Origin: an uncultured Lachnospiraceae bacterium
GTDB taxonomy: Bacteria; Bacillota; Clostridia; Lachnospirales; Lachnospiraceae
Assembly: GCA_902783775.1 (NCBI GenBank)
Contig: CACZSI010000020.1
Span: forward strand, 1-64,000
Direction of reading: 5' to 3'
Length of the DNA: 64,000 bases
The notes under the pieces were generated by a model that was not told the origin of the DNA, did no database searches, and saw only the letters and a program-made list of their open reading frames with translations. The translations under genes were made by a program, and so were the position numbers. Below are positions 53,801-61,659 of this stretch, piece by piece. The number at the start of each line of letters is the position of its first letter. Within the stretch, counting starts at the first letter, position 1.

Positions 53801-54551
53801 AATTACTGTAACCTGCTGCGTCATCTGCATTGTCTAAAACCTTAAATACCAGCATAGTGGAATCGCTAAGGCTAGTGCCATTGTAATGAATAATAGATGA
53901 TGGCAATTTTCTTCTTCTAGTAATTTTCATTTTATTATCACCACTCATCTCATAAAAACTAAATGGGCTACCCTGCGTTAAGGTAGTCTTCATCTTAGCA
54001 TCAGATGAATCACTTTTAAATTCTAAATCGTAGGACCAGTCTGTAACCTTATCCACCTTTTTACTCTCGGACTTAAATTCAGGTCCCACCACAAAATCTG
54101 TCAGGGATGCATCTTCTGGCTGTTCCATTAAAAACGCTGTCTCGATGCGAACTGTAGACGGTTTTACTAATCGAATGCCCTCCTGACAAGCCTTGTAAGA
54201 CATAGGCAATGCGTAAGTAGAATTCCCCCACTTATCGGCAGTATAGCTCCACATAAATGAAGTACCCCACTCGCCCATATCCAATGGCCCTGTGCTGTTA
54301 TCATAGTTTTCTGTAGTCCATCTGGTCACATCCTTATTAGCTCTAGTAGGTAATTTTTCTAACAAACTGGCGTTAGTTTTTACCACTGTGCCGGAGCCAT
54401 CCCAGTATGACCATGTTCCGGTAACTTCACTGGCCAATGTTCCTGCCTGTTTAGCCTTAACCTCCGCGTTAGAGCCGGCTGTAGACAGACATGCCACTGC
54501 CATAGATGAAGCTACTACAATTGAAACTGCTTTTTTTAAACCCTTTCTCAT
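50829..54551 (-). CDS. Secreted GH81 endo-beta-1,3-glucanase with lysine-rich C-terminal domain
   Basis: The 1240-residue protein has a signal peptide (VSIVVASSMAVACLSTAG) and a GH81 domain (~40-830). It has the same catalytic blocks as its neighbour: MTDHHFHYGYF near 520 and NNQESSSEA near 599, plus EGHSWASG. A MucBP/InlB-like repeat (~843-905, YKIEHYTEGDNGDY) and an unknown beta domain (~910-1027) follow. A TTNQVTT-type linker leads to a very basic FN3-like end (~1130-1240). The two GH81 copies are related along the catalytic part but differ completely after it, so they are paralogues that were given different tails. AAGGAGG precedes the ATG. Confidence 0.9.
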   Translation of the reverse strand: MRKGLKKAVSIVVASSMAVACLSTAGSNAEVKAKQAGTLASEVTGTWSYWDGSGTVVKTNASLLEKLPTRANKDVTRWTTENYDNSTGPLDMGEWGTSFMWSYTADKWGNSTYALPMSYKACQEGIRLVKPSTVRIETAFLMEQPEDASLTDFVVGPEFKSESKKVDKVTDWSYDLEFKSDSSDAKMKTTLTQGSPFSFYEMSGDNKMKITRRRKLPSSIIHYNGTSLSDSTMLVFKVLDNADDAAGYSNYDYYAAYVPSGTTWSQGAGVEGFVDDKIGTLTATLPAKKTYMSVAWLMESKNSKDELAKSIASEYGKYAYNFITDTKAEFSYDKSTATVSTTYSYTVDKKAESTEDGTVMGILPHQYKNMSEYEYLDNTARTIRGTMKFLEGSSYTTQLKYTGILPSMMDIEDDDKSTLQAYVNNFMKDYGPTATSVTKEEYDINTYDTGKKLNRAVQAMEAAEACGDTESARALLNGIKAELADWFTADGQGDDKYFYYDKNIGSLFGFPQAYYTVDGMTDHHFHYGYFINAAAQVGLRDKNFLAVYKNIIDELVGDIATTTKNSTTARYPKLRYFSEYEGHSWASGHANFADGNNQESSSEAMNTWAGIILYGQATGNTELTNTGIYLYATEMSAINNYWFDIDEDVLDKNYRNGDLHSQASLVWGGKYGYETWWTREPLQVQGINILPMTAGAFYAAANKDFILKNYTTAMKNEQSYSENDKDVNRWNEIWSIYLAMADPEKALEHFNPNCAPEAGESKAHAFHAIKAFEKAGVPDLTVTSGEPLSAVFVKEDGERTYVVYNAEDNDKTVEFSDGTTIEAKAGKMTSVSDTQMEDKTLYKIEHYTEGDNGDYSINKTEKKSAKIGALVSAKPITINGYVYDENIEGTKASGTVIENEGLTLKLYYRKMTEDESSPWSDDNLYTKLGEYNGKDVSYFIIKDEFNITPKLLDANETFYIEYSGDYNAANTKGYMNGEETPDYVLGGVFKFRTSDLEDDSYTSLKLVSGNKKVCMIIKYGNPTKAFRTDDPDFMLEQETTQQSTTSQVTTQNITTNQVTTNQVTTDQITTNESGTTEQITTDNQQNTTQQITTKNSSSQVTTAPQGSEITSQTTKNNETKKDTKQITTKSKSTLKIKVGKTKIKNIKKKKTKIKISLKKIKKAKGYEIQFSKKKSFKNKNIVLKRKFIKKKTVTKARFSVKIKKVKKYVKLWARARAYVVVSGKRINGKWSGKKKIKLRR

Positions 54552-54609
54552 TTCAAAAAGCCTCCTTAAATAATATTAAATTTTTGGTCTCGTTCTTCTC
54601 ACAAAGTCG

Positions 54610-54615
54610 ATTATA
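54610..54615 (-). promoter_or_regulatory. -10 element of the second GH81 gene
   Basis: TATAAT read on the minus strand (54615-54610) lies 59 bases before the ATG; no good -35 is visible. Confidence 0.35.
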
Positions 54616-54732
54616 ACACAGCAAAATAATAAAAAGAATGCACAACACAAAAAAAGTGTACCTAAAAAACGTTATTATTTTTTAATTTTAAGAGTTTATT
54701 TTTAGAAAATTATTTTATCCAATATTATTGTA

Positions 54733-54741
54733 TGATATACT
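54733..54741 (+). promoter_or_regulatory. Extended -10 promoter of the small membrane protein gene
   Basis: TGATATACT (54733-54741) is an extended -10, 30 bases before the ATG at 54772, which has CGGAGG as ribosome binding site. Confidence 0.5.
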
Positions 54742-54771
54742 TACATAAGAAAATATATCGGAGGTTTTATA

Positions 54772-55179
54772 ATGGATAACGAATATGGAAATAACTCTTA
54801 CTATGACAGCACACCTATTAACGATGGTGAAAAAGAAAATAGTAATGGAGCTTACAACAGCAATTTCAATAGCGCTTATAATACTGGTTCTAATTACCAG
54901 AATAATCAAACTGATCTTACTAATATCAACGGAGAGGATTACACTCCTATCTCACCTTTAGGATATTTAGGATATTGGATAGTTTTTTCTATTCCATGCG
55001 TAGGTTTTATATTAATGTTAGTTTTCTCATTTGGCGGAACTAGAAATGTTAATGTAAAAAATATGTCACGCGGACTTCTTATTATGAGTGTTATCACTGT
55101 AATTTTAACTATCTTCTTTATTTTTGCATTAGCATTAATAGGAAGAACACATTATACACCATCACATTACTCATATTAA
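54772..55179 (+). CDS. Small membrane protein with Asn-rich N-terminal region
   Basis: The 135-residue protein has a soluble N-terminal half rich in Asn, Tyr and Ser (~1-60). Two membrane segments follow (LGYWIVFSIPCVGFILMLVF and LLIMSVITVILTIFFIFALA) and the tail is HYTPSHYSY. The hydrophobic half resembles small membrane proteins of Lachnospiraceae near secreted enzymes, such as the one at 61660-62043. No function can be assigned. It is a single gene with its own promoter and terminator, divergent from the second GH81 gene. Confidence 0.7.
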   Translation: MDNEYGNNSYYDSTPINDGEKENSNGAYNSNFNSAYNTGSNYQNNQTDLTNINGEDYTPISPLGYLGYWIVFSIPCVGFILMLVFSFGGTRNVNVKNMSRGLLIMSVITVILTIFFIFALALIGRTHYTPSHYSY

Positions 55180-55241
55180 TAATTAATTTTCGTTACCTTC
55201 TAGGGCACGAATTCCTAGAGGGCTGTCAAAAGATTAATATA

Positions 55242-55277
55242 AGACTACAAGATTTTATATCTTGTGGTCTTTTTTTA
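55242..55277 (+). terminator. Terminator of the small membrane protein gene
   Basis: AGACTACAAGAT / ATCTTGTGGTCT (one G-U pair) is followed by seven T residues. A second 9-bp hairpin (CCTTCTAGG / CCTAGAGGG) lies between it and the stop codon. Confidence 0.85.
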
Positions 55278-55304
55278 TAATAATGATTTATTTTATACAG
55301 AGTG

Positions 55305-55333
55305 TTGAAAAAATGTTTTTATTATGATATTAT
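55305..55333 (+). promoter_or_regulatory. Promoter of the CBM32 protein gene
   Basis: TTGAAA (55305-55310), 17 bases and an extended -10 TGATATTAT (TATTAT 55328-55333) form a strong promoter. The leader of about 108 bases carries a repeated AAAAATGTTTTTATT motif. Confidence 0.7.
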
Positions 55334-55447
55334 TCGATAAGTCGGCGTATTTAAATATTTTTTGTTTTTTCTATTTAATTTTCGCTTCTTTTTTTAAAAA
55401 TGTTTTTATTGCCGATAATAAGTTTATATATTGAAAGGAATTTAAAA

Positions 55448-56764
55448 ATGAAAAAAAGAATTGCAAGCTTATTAATCGCAGCTGCAACAGTAGTTTCTTC
55501 TATTTCTATTGCAAATGTTGTAAACACTAATGCGGCAACAACAACTGTTAACCATGCACTTACAGCTACTGTTACTACATCTAGTAACGAGAATGCTAGC
55601 TTATCAGGTGCCAATGCTATTGATGGAAACTTAAGCACTAGATGGTCTTCTAACTTCAGCGATGGACAGTGGATTCAGTTAGACTTTGGAAAAACTGTTA
55701 CTATCGGTGCTGTAAACATTAATTGGGAAGATGCATATGCTAGAAAATATACTATTTCATGGTCTAATGACGGAGAAAACTGGAACACAGCCGTTACTAG
55801 ACAGGTAAGTAAAAAATCTGATACAACTGATATGTTCTTTAACAGACCAGTTAGATACATCAGAGTTACAGCTGTTACTCGTGCTACACAGTACGGTGTA
55901 TCAATTTTTGAAATTCAGGCTTTAGGCGATGTTACAGTAGAAGATACTACTACTCAGGAAACAACAACAGTACCCGCAACTACACAAACTCAGACTACTT
56001 CATATCCTAGATACCCACAGGGTCCAGTAGTAGATTTAGCACAGGGCGCTACTGCTACTGCATCAAGTGAGGAATCTTCATTATACGCAGCTTCAAAGGC
56101 TGTAGATGGCGATATGAACACTAGATGGTCATCTGAATTTAGAAACAATGAATATTTAACAATTGATATCGGTGAAGTTTGTGCCGTAGGTTCAGTTGTT
56201 ATTTACTGGGAAGCAGCTTACGCTGAAACATATTCAATTTCTTGGTCACAGGACGGTATTAACTGGACACAAGCTACTACAATGGGCGTTGGAAAAGTTT
56301 ATAATGCTGAAACATCAGATATGTTCTACAACAGACCTTGCAGATACATCAGAATCAAGGGCGATAAGAGAGCTACTCAGTACGGAATCTCAATTTACGA
56401 GGTTAAACTTTTAGGAATCAGATATAATTCAACACCAGCTACAACAGTTGCTCCTACTACTGTAGCTCCTACTACACAGCAGGCTACTACAGTTTCAAAC
56501 GTAGCTCCACTTGAGGTTATCGGAGCTGTAGTTTCATCTCCTAGAAGCAATACAATCGGTGTTGTTTGGGGACAGGACAATGAGAGAATTAACAGCGGAT
56601 GCAAGTACAATGTTTACGTAAATGGCGTTAAGAAGTTAGATAATGTTAATTGCAATTACTACGAATTAACAAATATCGCTTCAGGAACTGCTAACGTTGT
56701 TATCAAATCTGTATTAAACAATGTTGAGTCAAACGGCGTTTCATATAATGTAAATGTACAGTAA
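55448..56764 (+). CDS. Secreted protein with two CBM32 (F5/8 type C) domains and a shared C-terminal module, no enzyme domain
   Basis: Translation is placed at the ATG at 55448 (AAAGGA upstream), which begins a signal peptide (KKRIASLLIAAATVVSSISI). Two CBM32 domains follow (~35-160 and ~200-325), each with the pattern AIDGNLSTRWSS, QLDFGKTVTIGAV and RYIRVTA. A Thr-rich linker leads to the ~85-residue VVWGQ module, which is very like those in the GH5-GH18 enzyme, including both Cys. No catalytic domain is present, so the protein should bind a polysaccharide or glycan and may serve as a scaffold or targeting factor. It has its own strong promoter and terminator on the plus strand. Confidence 0.88.
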   Translation: MKKRIASLLIAAATVVSSISIANVVNTNAATTTVNHALTATVTTSSNENASLSGANAIDGNLSTRWSSNFSDGQWIQLDFGKTVTIGAVNINWEDAYARKYTISWSNDGENWNTAVTRQVSKKSDTTDMFFNRPVRYIRVTAVTRATQYGVSIFEIQALGDVTVEDTTTQETTTVPATTQTQTTSYPRYPQGPVVDLAQGATATASSEESSLYAASKAVDGDMNTRWSSEFRNNEYLTIDIGEVCAVGSVVIYWEAAYAETYSISWSQDGINWTQATTMGVGKVYNAETSDMFYNRPCRYIRIKGDKRATQYGISIYEVKLLGIRYNSTPATTVAPTTVAPTTQQATTVSNVAPLEVIGAVVSSPRSNTIGVVWGQDNERINSGCKYNVYVNGVKKLDNVNCNYYELTNIASGTANVVIKSVLNNVESNGVSYNVNVQ

Positions 56765-56774
56765 ATAATTTTTT

Positions 56775-56804
56775 CCCGGTGCAGATTAGCACCGGGATTT
56801 TTTT
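56775..56804 (+). terminator. Terminator of the CBM32 protein gene
   Basis: CCCGGTGC / GCACCGGG with a 6-base loop is followed by seven T residues. Confidence 0.92.
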
Positions 56805-56899
56805 ATCATATTTTCACCTATATGCCATCACATTAATTTGACACCTGTTAAAAAGTAGTGTATAACAGAAATTACGAAAAAAATAAAAGGGGTTATACT

Positions 56900-57700
56900 A
56901 TGTCAAAGAAAATTTTAGTATTGGATATCGACGGAACTCTTACAAACAGCAAGAAAGAAATTACTAAGCCTACTAAGGAGGCTATTGATAGAATTAGAAA
57001 GAAGGGACATATAATTGTCATTGCTTCCGGAAGACCTACTGCAGGTATCGTTAAGGTGGCAAATGAACTTGAAATGGATAAATACGGCGGATATGTTTTA
57101 TCATTCAATGGAGCTAGAATTACTAACTGGAAAACTAAGGAAGTAATTTATCAGAATTCATTGGATAAGGATATTATCGACGGATTATATGACTACGCTA
57201 AGGATAACGACTTAGGATTAGTTACCTATGAAGATCACAATGTAGTTACATCCACTCGTCACGACGAATATATGGAGCTTGAGGCTAAGATTTGTAATAT
57301 TCCAATTAAGGATGTGGAGAACTTTTCTAAGTATGTGACATTTGATGCTAACAAATGTCTTTTAACTGCCAGTGTGGATATTGCACCGACCCACGAGGAG
57401 AAGATTGCATCAATCTTTCCTAAAGCCACAGTTTGCCGTTCAGAGCCTTTCTTTATCGAGGTAATGCCTCATGGGGTTGATAAGGCTGCATCACTGGATA
57501 AGCTGGTAAACAAGTTAGGTATGAAAAGATCTGATACTATCTGCTGTGGAGACGGCTTCAATGATATTTCCATGATTAAGTATGCCGGCATTGGCGTGGC
57601 AATGGAAAATGCTCAGGAAGAAGTAAAAAACAATGCAGACTTTATCACTAAATCTAATGATGAAGACGGCATTGTTCATGTAATCAATAAGTACTTATAA
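56900..57700 (+). CDS. Cof-type HAD phosphatase
   Basis: The ATG at 56900 (AAGGGG upstream) begins the family start KKILVLDIDGTLTNSKKEIT, with the nucleophile and acid Asp in DIDGT. The 266-residue protein also has SGRPTAGI, a C2B cap and the terminal GDGFNDISMIKYAG, with the metal-binding Asp. Such enzymes dephosphorylate sugar phosphates, nucleotides or FMN; the substrate here is unknown. It ends two bases before the convergent HprK-like gene. Confidence 0.92.
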   Translation: MSKKILVLDIDGTLTNSKKEITKPTKEAIDRIRKKGHIIVIASGRPTAGIVKVANELEMDKYGGYVLSFNGARITNWKTKEVIYQNSLDKDIIDGLYDYAKDNDLGLVTYEDHNVVTSTRHDEYMELEAKICNIPIKDVENFSKYVTFDANKCLLTASVDIAPTHEEKIASIFPKATVCRSEPFFIEVMPHGVDKAASLDKLVNKLGMKRSDTICCGDGFNDISMIKYAGIGVAMENAQEEVKNNADFITKSNDEDGIVHVINKYL

Positions 57701-57702
57701 TT

Positions 57703-58557
57703 TTATTCAATAATATATTTATTAAGATAATCTATAGCGTCATTGTCTAGCGTATAGCTATATTCATATATATCTACGTTAGCTATGACGCTATCTACTA
57801 CGTTCATACTCTTTTCTAATAATTCAGCATTCCAAGTTACCATAGATATTCTAGGAATAATATTCTTATATAATCCACTTCCGCGAACTAACTTAGAATT
57901 TAATTCATCTGCCTTATTAGCTATTACTATTTTATCTATCCCAATAACTCTATCACTAACTAAATCTTGCTCTGTTCTAGGCAATGTCCCCCAGGCTTTC
58001 AATTCATCACCGGAACCATCTATTATTACCTGATGCTCACTAATAATTTTTATATCATCTTCGCTTTTCCATAAGTGTACTAATTCATCCACGCTTTTAG
58101 TTGTGGGCCCTGATACAATATAGCCCTTAGAATCACAGTTAACTAAAGTTCCTGTCATTACTACTCTCTGATATTGAATCAAAAGAAAATCTAAAGTTAA
58201 AAGTGAAATGAAATTTTCTGTATTAGATTCATCAAATGCAAATGAACTAGGAATATAAATATTAGCACAACCATTTTCAAAATCAAAAAATGTGTAACAT
58301 ATGGTTTTTCCATCTTTAGTATCGATAAAAAACTTTATGGCATAATTACCATTATCTAATGAATATATAGACTTCTTTCCGTCCCTTAAAATACACACAC
58401 CTTTAAGAACGAAGTCCTCCTCAGATAAAATAACCTTATACTCAAAATCTGGTTCCTTAAAATATTTTTCCACATAAATATCTTCCGTTTCATCGTTCAT
58501 AAACGGAATATTTTTTATATTAATATTCAACCCTGCTATTTTAATTCCTGCGTTCAT
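57703..58557 (-). CDS. HprK/PEP-carboxykinase-like protein with degenerate P-loop
   Basis: The ATG at 58557 (AAGGG upstream) gives 284 residues; 27 upstream in-frame codons have no ribosome binding site. The layout follows small HprK-related kinases found near peptide-modification or sugar genes: a beta N-terminal half, then VMTGTLVNCDSKGYIVSGP, DELVHLWKS, SEHQVIIDGSGDELKAWGTL and KIVIANK. Where the family has SGPSGTGKST, this protein has SGPTTKSVDE, two residues shorter and without the glycines, so ATP binding is doubtful. It may be a pseudo-kinase. It converges with the Cof phosphatase, with two bases between stops. Confidence 0.6.
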   Translation of the reverse strand: MNAGIKIAGLNINIKNIPFMNDETEDIYVEKYFKEPDFEYKVILSEEDFVLKGVCILRDGKKSIYSLDNGNYAIKFFIDTKDGKTICYTFFDFENGCANIYIPSSFAFDESNTENFISLLTLDFLLIQYQRVVMTGTLVNCDSKGYIVSGPTTKSVDELVHLWKSEDDIKIISEHQVIIDGSGDELKAWGTLPRTEQDLVSDRVIGIDKIVIANKADELNSKLVRGSGLYKNIIPRISMVTWNAELLEKSMNVVDSVIANVDIYEYSYTLDNDAIDYLNKYIIE

Positions 58558-58758
58558 AAAATCCCTTTCAACATTATACGTGTAGTTATCTTTTATTATA
58601 CAAATAAAAAAATATGATTTCAACAGACAATTATACACCTAAATACCTTTTATAAAAATTTACCACTATAATACAACTAATTGCACCAAAATAAGAGATA
58701 TTTAAGGATTTGTTTTTTCTCATCACTTGTGGAAATAGGTGAGTTTTTTGATAGCGCT

Positions 58759-58790
58759 AAAAAAGGAGTCTCGAAAAACATCGAAACTCC
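58759..58790 (-). terminator. Terminator of the CAP-metallophosphoesterase unit
   Basis: GGAGTTTCGA / TCGAGACTCC (one G-U pair) is followed by six T residues on the minus strand. Confidence 0.85.
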
Positions 58791-58797
58791 CATTCTA

Positions 58798-60516
58798 TTA
58801 TTTTTTAGTTTTAAATTTCTTTTTTCCTGACCAGCTAGTGTAAATATCTTCATAAAATTGATATCCCACTGCTCTAACTCTTATAAAATACTTAGTCTTC
58901 TTTTTTAATTTCTTTATTGTAAACTTAAGTTTATTAACAGTAATTGTCTTAGTCTTACTCTTTTTAAATTTAGAGTTAGTTGAGTACTGAACCTGATACT
59001 TAACAGCGTTACTAGCTTTTTTGATTTTTACTGTAGCCTGGTATTTCTTAGACTTCTTAGATGTCTTTTTAATTTTGGAAACCTTAGAAATCTTAGATTT
59101 TCCTACCTTTATGGCGTTTTCCTTAGCTACTGCCTTTCCATCTAAAGCCTCATAAACACCATATCCCATGAATTTCTTAAGCTTATAATCAATTCCTGTG
59201 TAAACTGTAGTTTTATCATATCTAGTAGCCACTGTAGCCTCAGATTTTTCACCAAAGTTTTCATCTCTATTCTTTGTATCACTCTCGATGGTTCTAGGTG
59301 CTGCCAGACTTGGAACATGAATAAGTGTAGCTCCACTTGATTTAGCATTAACATTTCCCATCATTAAATATGGATTATATTTTACCTGATCATATGCCCA
59401 ATGAGAATGACCTGAGAATAATGTCACATTGCTATATTTATTTAGTAGTTCTCTAAATTTCACCTCATCCTTAGCTTTATACGGATAAGTTAAATCATAT
59501 GTATATCCTGCAGGATTAACTAAGTTTCCCACGGCAGTCTTAACATCGCCATTGTAGTTAGCTAAATATGTGTGGAAAAATACATAGATATTTTTATCTG
59601 AGTACTTATTAAAAATCTTATTTAACCAAGTAATCTGTGAGTCATCTAAAAGGGTGGCTGTCTTATAATATCTAGCTCTTACCTGACTTAGAATAACAAA
59701 ATAGTCATTGCCCTCATTGTAAACAAAATCTAAGTTATTACCGGCAATATCTACCACCTTTTTATCAGTATTCTTTTTAGTATTTACATTGGCCTTAAAC
59801 TGATTTACCATCTCCACAGCATTTTTAGTCCATGACACATCATGATTTCCCATGCATGTATAAACTGTCATATCAGGATATTTCTTAATAGCAGTATTAT
59901 ATTTATTATATGCATCTATCTCGCCCTGATTACTTAGATCTCCTGTTAAAAAGAGTTTATTAACACCTATCTCACTGTTAAACTTTAATGCCTCATCAAA
60001 AGCTTTTACAGATAAATCAGCGCTTGATGGCAATGCCTTTGATTCCTGTGGATATCTGTTATAATGAACATCACTCATTACCGCAAAATCATATTTCTTT
60101 TCACCGTATTTTTTTATTTTATTATCAGGAATCTCATATGTATCAACTATCTCTTCATCACTGTTTTTTACAATTAATTTTTTAGCATTTTCAGGGATAG
60201 CATAATAAGATGACTTTAATTCTATCTTTTCCGGCTTACTGGCCTGTGTAACTTTTAATGTAGAAATCTCTGTGTATTCCACACCATTTTTAGTAAGGTT
60301 ATTATCGTTTACATCCGACCAAAAAACCTTATATTCCCCCGGTACATCCGATGTAAATGTTATAGTTCCCTGGGCCTTTCCAGCCTCCTTTGATGCAAAT
60401 GTATAATCAAGCTTATACTCATTGTCTTTAGCCTTTGCAATATTGCTGATAGGCAGCGCTGTTACAGCTAATCCAAGGGCCAATCCAATGGCACTTACTC
60501 TTACTAATCTACTCAT
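58798..60516 (-). CDS. Secreted metallophosphoesterase with C-terminal FN3 domain
   Basis: The 572-residue protein has a signal peptide (ALGLAVTALPISNIAKA) and a beta domain (~30-130). The calcineurin-like domain follows with all metal blocks: SDVHYN (~149), LTGDLSNQGE (~191), CMGNHDVSW (~222) and FSGHSHW (~369). Residues ~480-572 are a lysine-rich FN3 domain. It probably hydrolyses phosphoesters outside the cell, but nucleotide, phospholipid or wall teichoic acid substrates cannot be distinguished. It is 11 bases after the CAP protein gene. Confidence 0.88.
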   Translation of the reverse strand: MSRLVRVSAIGLALGLAVTALPISNIAKAKDNEYKLDYTFASKEAGKAQGTITFTSDVPGEYKVFWSDVNDNNLTKNGVEYTEISTLKVTQASKPEKIELKSSYYAIPENAKKLIVKNSDEEIVDTYEIPDNKIKKYGEKKYDFAVMSDVHYNRYPQESKALPSSADLSVKAFDEALKFNSEIGVNKLFLTGDLSNQGEIDAYNKYNTAIKKYPDMTVYTCMGNHDVSWTKNAVEMVNQFKANVNTKKNTDKKVVDIAGNNLDFVYNEGNDYFVILSQVRARYYKTATLLDDSQITWLNKIFNKYSDKNIYVFFHTYLANYNGDVKTAVGNLVNPAGYTYDLTYPYKAKDEVKFRELLNKYSNVTLFSGHSHWAYDQVKYNPYLMMGNVNAKSSGATLIHVPSLAAPRTIESDTKNRDENFGEKSEATVATRYDKTTVYTGIDYKLKKFMGYGVYEALDGKAVAKENAIKVGKSKISKVSKIKKTSKKSKKYQATVKIKKASNAVKYQVQYSTNSKFKKSKTKTITVNKLKFTIKKLKKKTKYFIRVRAVGYQFYEDIYTSWSGKKKFKTKK

Positions 60517-60527
60517 TTTTATTCCTC

Positions 60528-61532
60528 CTATTCAGGTTTAGCGCTAGTCTCAGGGATAGCAGTTGTCGCTTGCTGTTCTGTCTCCTGAACTGTCTCTATT
60601 TCATTTTTATCGCTTTTATCCTTTATTGCCTTAAAATTTTCTTTAATATATTTATCTACGTCTAATTCGCTAAAAATTGCTACCCAATATACGCCCTTTG
60701 TCTTTGACATATAGCATGCAATAGCACCGCTTTTAAAGCTTTTCTTTTTTATATTAGCATAGTGGCCTTTACTCTTTTTCCACTCCTTCATAACAGACTT
60801 ATAATCACCATATCCATAGGCAATATTCTCACCTCCGGCATATGGATATGAATATGTGATATTGCCCTTTTTTATTTTAGCATACTTACTTTTTATCTTA
60901 TAAGTCTTCTTTAAATAACTCTTAGCTGTGCTCTCAAATTTAGCATGACTAAACTTCTTTACAATTTGCTTTACTCTCTTATCCGCAATTTTCTGCAATA
61001 CATTAGACCATTTTAATTTTTTAGCCTTTGCTTTTTTTCGCATCTTATTCTGATAATCGAAAGCCATCTGAGCTGCATAATCATCTTTAAATGATTTCTT
61101 ACAATAGCCGCTGCTGTCTACCTGATACATATCTCCCTTAGCCTTTTTAGTTACAGACTTAGAGAATTTTCCATAGACAGTCTTTTTATTGCTTCCCACT
61201 TTATAGGCTCTTACCTTTATTTTCGCTTTATCTCTTGATAAAAGATTCGTCAATATATATGAATTATTTTTAGTTGTTTTAATACATCTCCACTTTTTAG
61301 ATGCCACACCATATGCATACACCTTATATCCTGTAACATCACTTAGATTTTTCCAACTAAGCTTATAACCGGAAGTAAAACTCATCCCCCAAGAATTACC
61401 TTTAATCTTAGTAGCAGATATCTTTCCTACGCTTCCCACACTGGCACTAATAACATTAGAATTCGCTCCCGCTGCTGCAACCACCAATGCTAAACCTACG
61501 GATGCTAACCTTCTAGTAATTTCCTTTTTCAT
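60528..61532 (-). CDS. Secreted CAP/SCP-domain protein
   Basis: The ATG at 61532 has AAAGGAG five bases upstream; the 334-residue product has a signal peptide. An FN3 domain (~35-130) precedes a CAP domain (~150-290), with YQNKMRKKAKAKKLKWSNVL, KFSHAKF, GGENIAYGYGDYKSVMKEW and KGHYANI, which hold the usual His and Glu residues. Bacterial CAP proteins are surface proteins of largely unknown activity. The protein ends in a Thr/Glu-rich tail. It is co-transcribed with the metallophosphoesterase. Confidence 0.85.
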   Translation of the reverse strand: MKKEITRRLASVGLALVVAAAGANSNVISASVGSVGKISATKIKGNSWGMSFTSGYKLSWKNLSDVTGYKVYAYGVASKKWRCIKTTKNNSYILTNLLSRDKAKIKVRAYKVGSNKKTVYGKFSKSVTKKAKGDMYQVDSSGYCKKSFKDDYAAQMAFDYQNKMRKKAKAKKLKWSNVLQKIADKRVKQIVKKFSHAKFESTAKSYLKKTYKIKSKYAKIKKGNITYSYPYAGGENIAYGYGDYKSVMKEWKKSKGHYANIKKKSFKSGAIACYMSKTKGVYWVAIFSELDVDKYIKENFKAIKDKSDKNEIETVQETEQQATTAIPETSAKPE

Positions 61533-61610
61533 AGTCACTCCTTTATATGTATTTTTAAAAAACTCGACTCTTCTTTCATTTCAAGAAAGAACTCTCCCTT
61601 TATAATATCA

Positions 61611-61647
61611 AAAAAAATCTCTCTGTGCTATATTATAGCACAGAGAG
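61611..61647 (-). terminator. Terminator of the small membrane protein gene
   Basis: CTCTCTGTGCTATA and its complement form a long stem followed by eight T residues on the minus strand. Confidence 0.9.
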
Positions 61648-61659
61648 TTTATAATTTTC

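Noticed and set aside
44900..54551. Asp of the FDPYEGHSW block in the first GH81 is Ser in the second, suggesting a dead enzyme
   Set aside because: Spacing to the NQESxSE glutamates indicates the catalytic Asp is the one in DHHFHYGY, which both proteins keep. The Ser change is outside the likely catalytic set.
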